Shown one piece after another: positions 9,114 through 11,589 of a DNA stretch of 11,589 nt. The notes under the pieces are model-generated. The model was not told where the DNA came from, ran no database searches, and saw only the letters and a program-made list of their open reading frames with translations. The stretch covers positions 1 to 11,589 of the forward strand of contig JBOGHU010000121.1 of NCBI GenBank assembly GCA_050742255.1. The letters are read 5' to 3'. Positions within the stretch are counted from its first letter, which is position 1. Every line of letters begins with the position of its first letter. This DNA comes from JBOGHU01 sp050742255. Its GTDB lineage: Bacteria; Actinomycetota; Acidimicrobiia; Acidimicrobiales; CADCSY01. Both the position numbers and the translations under genes were made by a program.

Positions 9114-9559
9114 GGCGTCTCACCCAGACCGCCGGGACCAAGGTGGTGAGCCGGGCCAGCGCCGAGCAGATCGGCACCGTGTCCCGGGCCATGGTCGATC
9201 CCGACGGCCACCGCATCGTCGCCCTCCAGGTCGGCAAGGGCCGGCTGGTCGACTGGGAGGCCCTCACCGGCGTCGGCGCCGGCGCGGTGGTGGTCGACGA
9301 CGGGAGCCGGGTCCGGGGCCCCGAGGACGAGCGGGAGCACAGAGCGGTGCGGGGTGAGCTCGACCTCGAGGGCAAGCTGGTGCTCTCCGACGCCGGCAAC
9401 GAGCTGGGCACCGTCGCCGACCTCGAGTTCGACGAGGCGTCGGGGGTGGTCGAGATGGTGGTGACCACCGAAGGTCGCATCGCCGGCGACCGGCTGCGGG
9501 CCATCGGCTCCTACTGCGTGGTGGTGGCCCGGGCCCCCGAAGCCGAGCTGTCGGGGTAG
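9110..9559 (+). CDS. Second PRC-barrel-like protein
   Basis: A 149-residue soluble protein with two more PRC-like units: about 8-64 (VVSRASAEQIGTVSRAMVD, then VALQVGKGRLVDW) and about 85-140 (KLVLSDAGNELGTVADLEFD, then VVEMVVTTEGRIAGDRL and IGSYCVVV). The repeated x-G-T-V-x-x-x-x-x-D signature followed by a strand and a Gly turn matches the preceding protein, suggesting the two arose by duplication. ATG 9110 overlaps the TGA of the first PRC gene (ATGA), so translation is probably coupled and the products may bind one another or the same partner. No signal peptide, membrane segment or catalytic motif is visible. A hairpin at 9625-9647 may end this transcript. Confidence 0.8.
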   Translation: MRRLTQTAGTKVVSRASAEQIGTVSRAMVDPDGHRIVALQVGKGRLVDWEALTGVGAGAVVVDDGSRVRGPEDEREHRAVRGELDLEGKLVLSDAGNELGTVADLEFDEASGVVEMVVTTEGRIAGDRLRAIGSYCVVVARAPEAELSG

Positions 9560-9624
9560 CACCCGCTCAGGCTGCATGAGCATCCCGGCTGGTCCGGGGG
9601 GTGGCGTCGAGAACCGCTCTGAGG

Positions 9625-9647
9625 GAGGCCCGTGAGGGCCTGGCCTC
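9625..9647 (+). terminator. Terminator-like hairpin after the PRC operon
   Basis: AGGCCC (9626-9631) and GGGCCT (9636-9641) pair around a GTGA loop; alternatively GAGGCC (9625-9630) pairs with GGCCTC (9642-9647). It lies 66 bases after the second PRC stop. There is no T tract, as often in high-GC actinobacteria, so the call rests on position and stem strength. Confidence 0.35.
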
Positions 9648-9740
9648 GTAGGTCTGATTGCCACAACCGGCCTGGCCACGGATGCCCCGGATGAGGGAAG
9701 TGGGTCGGCGCCAATGGAGGCCGGGCCCGTGTGCAGCACA

Positions 9741-9766
9741 TGAGTGGGAGCCGCGGCTTGGGCTCA
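9741..9766. promoter_or_regulatory. Dyad-symmetric site, possible operator
   Basis: A perfect 10-bp palindrome AGCCGCGGCT (9749-9758) is flanked at equal distance by TGAG (9741-9744) and CTCA (9763-9766). Nine of 13 half-site positions are symmetric over 26 bp. Such a dyad could bind a dimeric regulator. It is about 160 bp before the likely AraC transcription start, and the protein that binds it is unknown. Confidence 0.25.
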
Positions 9767-9846
9767 GCCACCTTGGGACCGTGGCCACGAGAGAGCGTCG
9801 CTCCTGCGGGCGAGCCGGTGGAACCGACACGACCGAAGGAGACGAC

Positions 9847-10023
9847 ATGAACCACCGGCGCCTGGTCGGCATCGACCCGGCGACGCTGCTTCTGGCGGCC
9901 TCTTCGGTTCTGCCCGATCCAGGCCTACCCTCTGAGCAGTGGAATCCCTCAGCGATTGGTCGGCGGCGCGGCCGGCCCCGCCGCTGCGCGCCTTCATCGA
10001 ACGCTATGTCGGCTATCGGCTGA
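9847..10023 (+). CDS. Short frame with strong ribosome binding site, overlapping the AraC start
   Basis: AAGGAG (9836-9841) stands 5 bases before ATG 9847, the best ribosome binding site in the right part of the window. The frame encodes 58 residues: the first part (MNHRRLVGIDPATLLLAAS) looks like the start of a real protein, but from about residue 36 the sequence is Arg/Pro-rich and out of frame with the AraC gene, which it overlaps by 85 bases. It may be the truncated front of a gene interrupted when the AraC/VOC segment arrived, a translated leader controlling AraC, or chance. I cannot identify a family. Confidence 0.25.
   Translation: MNHRRLVGIDPATLLLAASSVLPDPGLPSEQWNPSAIGRRRGRPRRCAPSSNAMSAIG
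9903..9931 (+). promoter_or_regulatory. Leaderless-type promoter for the AraC-family gene
   Basis: TACCCT (9926-9931) fits the actinobacterial TAnnnT -10 element and is followed by exactly 7 bases before GTG 9939, the arrangement seen in leaderless actinobacterial transcripts. TTCGGT (9903-9908), 17 bases upstream of the -10, is a weak -35 candidate. The gene has no good ribosome binding site at 9939, which agrees with leaderless translation. Confidence 0.5.
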
Positions 10024-10775
10024 GCGGGTTCGCGCCGGGCGTGCACCGCGGGCTTCCGTCCCGGCACCTCACGTTCATCGTCAGCATCGGGCCTGCCATC
10101 GACGTCATCGAGCAGAGCGATCCCCACCAGGCACCCGACAGCTACCGGTGCGTGGTGAGTGGCCTCCAGGCGCGGCCCGCCACGATCGGCTACGGCGCCC
10201 ATCAGGAGGGCGTGGCCATCGAACTGAGCCCGCTCGGCGCGCGGGCGCAGTTCGGCATGCCCTCTCGCGCGCTGTGGGACGCCTCCATCGAATGCGCGGA
10301 CGTCGTCGGCCGTCAGGGGTGGGAGCTGTGGGAGCGCCTCCAGAGTGTGCCCGACTGGCCCACGCGCTTCGCTGTGTGCGACGACGTGCTCATTCGCTGG
10401 ACCAACCCCGACGCCCACGTAGCAGCGGAGCTGACGCACGCGTGGCAGTCACTGGTTCGGTCCGGCGGCACGACTGCCGTCGGCGACCTCGCGACCGCCG
10501 TCGGTTGGAGCCGTCAGCACCTCGCTCGGCGCTTCGGTGATGAGTTCGGCCTCAGCCCGAAGCTCGCCGCCCGCGTCATGCGGTTCGAGCGGGCCACGAC
10601 GATGCTCCGGAACACGCCATCCTTCACGACGATCACCCAGGTCGCCGCAGCGTGCGGCTACTTCGACCAATCGCACCTCGACCGTGACTTCATCGAGCTG
10701 GCCGGTTGCACGCCGTCACAACTTCTCGCCGAAGAGCTTCCATCTTTCCAAGACGAACACGCCCCGCCCGAGTGA
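9939..10775 (+). CDS. AraC-family transcriptional regulator
   Basis: A 278-residue DNA-binding regulator. The C-terminal third carries the two helix-turn-helix units of the AraC/XylS family: TTAVGDLATAVGWSRQHLAR (178-197) followed by RFGDEFGLSPK, and TITQVAAACGYFDQSHLDRD (231-250) followed by the signature end FIELAGCTPSQLL. The N-terminal part (about 1-160) resembles the sensor of regulators whose N domain starts with P-x-L-x-x-F-I-x-x-Y (here 14-23) and includes GLPSRHLTFIVSIG (38-51); its ligand is unknown. The GTG start is chosen from a TACCCT box 7 bases upstream and lack of a ribosome binding site. The stop is 10 bp before the VOC gene, so it probably controls its own operon. Codon use (TAT, GAA, CTT, ACG, GCG) is looser than in genes to the left, suggesting transfer. 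GTG as the exact start is likely but not certain. Confidence 0.9.
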   Translation: MESLSDWSAARPAPPLRAFIERYVGYRLSGFAPGVHRGLPSRHLTFIVSIGPAIDVIEQSDPHQAPDSYRCVVSGLQARPATIGYGAHQEGVAIELSPLGARAQFGMPSRALWDASIECADVVGRQGWELWERLQSVPDWPTRFAVCDDVLIRWTNPDAHVAAELTHAWQSLVRSGGTTAVGDLATAVGWSRQHLARRFGDEFGLSPKLAARVMRFERATTMLRNTPSFTTITQVAAACGYFDQSHLDRDFIELAGCTPSQLLAEELPSFQDEHAPPE

Positions 10776-10785
10776 TGCTTCAGGC

Positions 10786-11568
10786 ATGACCGATATCAAC
10801 GCCATGACACGGGTGTGGCCGATCCTGTCCTACAGCGACGCGCCGGCGGCGATCACGTTCCTCGCCGACGCGTTCGGGTTCGAGCCCGGCGCCGCGTACG
10901 CCCGCCACGATGATTCCTCGATCATCGAGCACGCCGAGATGCACTGGCCCGGCGGCGGCGGAATCATGCTCGGGACAGCGGGCAAGGACGACTCGCCGTT
11001 CGGGCAGCGCACACCCGGCAACGACGCCGTCTACCTCGCCTGCGACGATCCCGACGCGCTGTTCGCGCGGGCGACCGTCGCCGGCGCCGCCGTGGTGCGT
11101 GACCTGGCGGACGAGGACTACGGATCCCGGGGCTTCACCGTCCGGGACCCGGAGGGCAACCTCTGGAGCTTCGGCACGTACCCGGGGGAGCTGGCAACCC
11201 GCCACGACGAAGACACGTTCGCGGCGCTGCTCACCGACTGGAACGCGGCCGTCGTCGCCAACGACCCCGACGCGATCGGGGCGTTCGCCGAGCCGGACTG
11301 GGTGTTCGTCGGCGAGAACGGGATCTTCAAGGGTCAACAGTTCCTCCAGTCGGTGGCCGCGGGCCGGGTGAGTCACGACTCCATGACCTCCGAGGTGCAC
11401 GACTTACGCGTCTACGGCGACGTGGCCGTCGTCATCGCCCGGGTTCGCAACAGCGGCGCGTTCGAGGGCACCGCGTTCGAGCTCGACGAGTGGTCCACCG
11501 ACGTCTTCGTCCGCCGCGACGACCGCTGGAGGTGCTCGGTCACCCACCTCACCTCCGTGTCGACCTGA
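10786..11568 (+). CDS. VOC (glyoxalase-like) domain fused to a DUF4440/SnoaL-like domain
   Basis: A 260-residue cytoplasmic protein of two small domains. Residues about 8-133 are a vicinal oxygen chelate unit of the PhnB/glyoxalase-bleomycin-resistance type: VWPILSYSDAPAAITFLADA (10-29) opens the first beta-alpha-beta module, and RGFTVRDPEGNLWSFGTY (115-132) is the usual closing motif. Residues about 141-258 form an NTF2-like fold of the DUF4440/SnoaL group: DTFAALLTDWNAAVVANDPD (143-162), DWVFVGENG (171-179), VHDLRVYGDVAVVIARV (204-220) and a final RWRCSVTHLTS (248-258). I cannot assign metal ligands or a substrate; detoxification or small-molecule binding is inference. ATG 10786 follows the AraC stop by 10 bases with only a weak AGG upstream, so translation may depend on the AraC gene. 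The frame is complete and ends 21 bases before the window edge. Confidence 0.9.
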   Translation: MTDINAMTRVWPILSYSDAPAAITFLADAFGFEPGAAYARHDDSSIIEHAEMHWPGGGGIMLGTAGKDDSPFGQRTPGNDAVYLACDDPDALFARATVAGAAVVRDLADEDYGSRGFTVRDPEGNLWSFGTYPGELATRHDEDTFAALLTDWNAAVVANDPDAIGAFAEPDWVFVGENGIFKGQQFLQSVAAGRVSHDSMTSEVHDLRVYGDVAVVIARVRNSGAFEGTAFELDEWSTDVFVRRDDRWRCSVTHLTSVST

Positions 11569-11589
11569 GCAGCGCCTCGGACACGTACA

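Larger units (their letters stand above)
9560..9938. other. 379-bp gap between the PRC operon and the AraC gene
   Basis: No convincing full-length gene is seen on either strand. It contains a terminator-like hairpin (9625-9647), a 26-bp dyad (9741-9766), a short frame with a strong ribosome binding site (ATG 9847) and a leaderless-type promoter (9903-9931). No tRNA, terminal repeat or transposase fragment was recognised. Codon choice differs on the two sides, so this gap probably contains a recombination boundary. Confidence 0.6.

Noticed and set aside
9673..9787. Inverted repeat TGGCCACGG (9673-9681) and CCGTGGCCA (9779-9787)
   Set aside because: Nine bases with a palindromic TGGCCA core, 97 bases apart. 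In this GC-rich DNA it is close to chance expectation, and no mobile-element gene lies between.
9567..10439. Minus-strand open frame of about 290 codons across the gap and the AraC gene
   Set aside because: No domain pattern or ribosome binding site. Most of it is the antisense of the AraC gene, which has both helix-turn-helix motifs.

Overview
The window is very GC-rich, with third codon positions almost always G or C, GTG starts, and several stop/start overlaps (ATGA). Together with an acyl-CoA carboxyltransferase resembling mycobacterial AccD6 and a leaderless-type TAnnnT promoter, this points to an actinobacterium. Acidimicrobiia or a relative is my guess, but nothing here fixes the lineage. 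All seven confidently called protein genes, and the 48-residue small one, are on the + strand.

Left part (1-7436), central metabolism: a short leader precedes a complete glutamate synthase large subunit (gltB, start at 215, not the upstream GTG at 119). The usual small subunit gltD does not follow. Next comes an N-terminally short biotin-dependent acyl-CoA carboxyltransferase beta subunit. A 77-bp gap rich in G and C runs, able to form two mutually exclusive hairpins beside the ribosome binding site, then leads into a type II citrate synthase. These enzymes meet at acetyl-CoA and 2-oxoglutarate: citrate synthase consumes acetyl-CoA, the carboxyltransferase has an Ile associated with acetyl-CoA use, and GltB consumes 2-oxoglutarate.

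Middle part (7433-9559), a compact, probably co-transcribed accessory group: an alpha/beta-hydrolase with Asp where most relatives have the Ser nucleophile, a 48-residue single-pass membrane protein (8383-8529), and two proteins made of PRC-barrel-like domains. The membrane protein overlaps the first PRC gene by ATGA, and the first PRC gene overlaps the second in the same way. Four barrel units and one membrane anchor are therefore translated as a coupled set. This is the least explained part of the window.

Right part (9560-11589), a probable later arrival: a 379-bp gap holds a terminator-like hairpin, a 26-bp dyad and the beginning of an apparent gene with a perfect ribosome binding site. 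That short frame dies inside the next gene, an AraC-family regulator whose GTG start sits 7 bases after a TACCCT box, as in leaderless transcripts. Ten bases after it lies a two-domain VOC plus DUF4440/SnoaL-like protein. Codon choice here is looser (TAT, GAA, CTT, ACG, GCG are common) than to the left, suggesting transfer of a regulator/enzyme pair. No RNA genes, CRISPR arrays or insertion sequences were seen. I did not find a clear new defence or mobile system.
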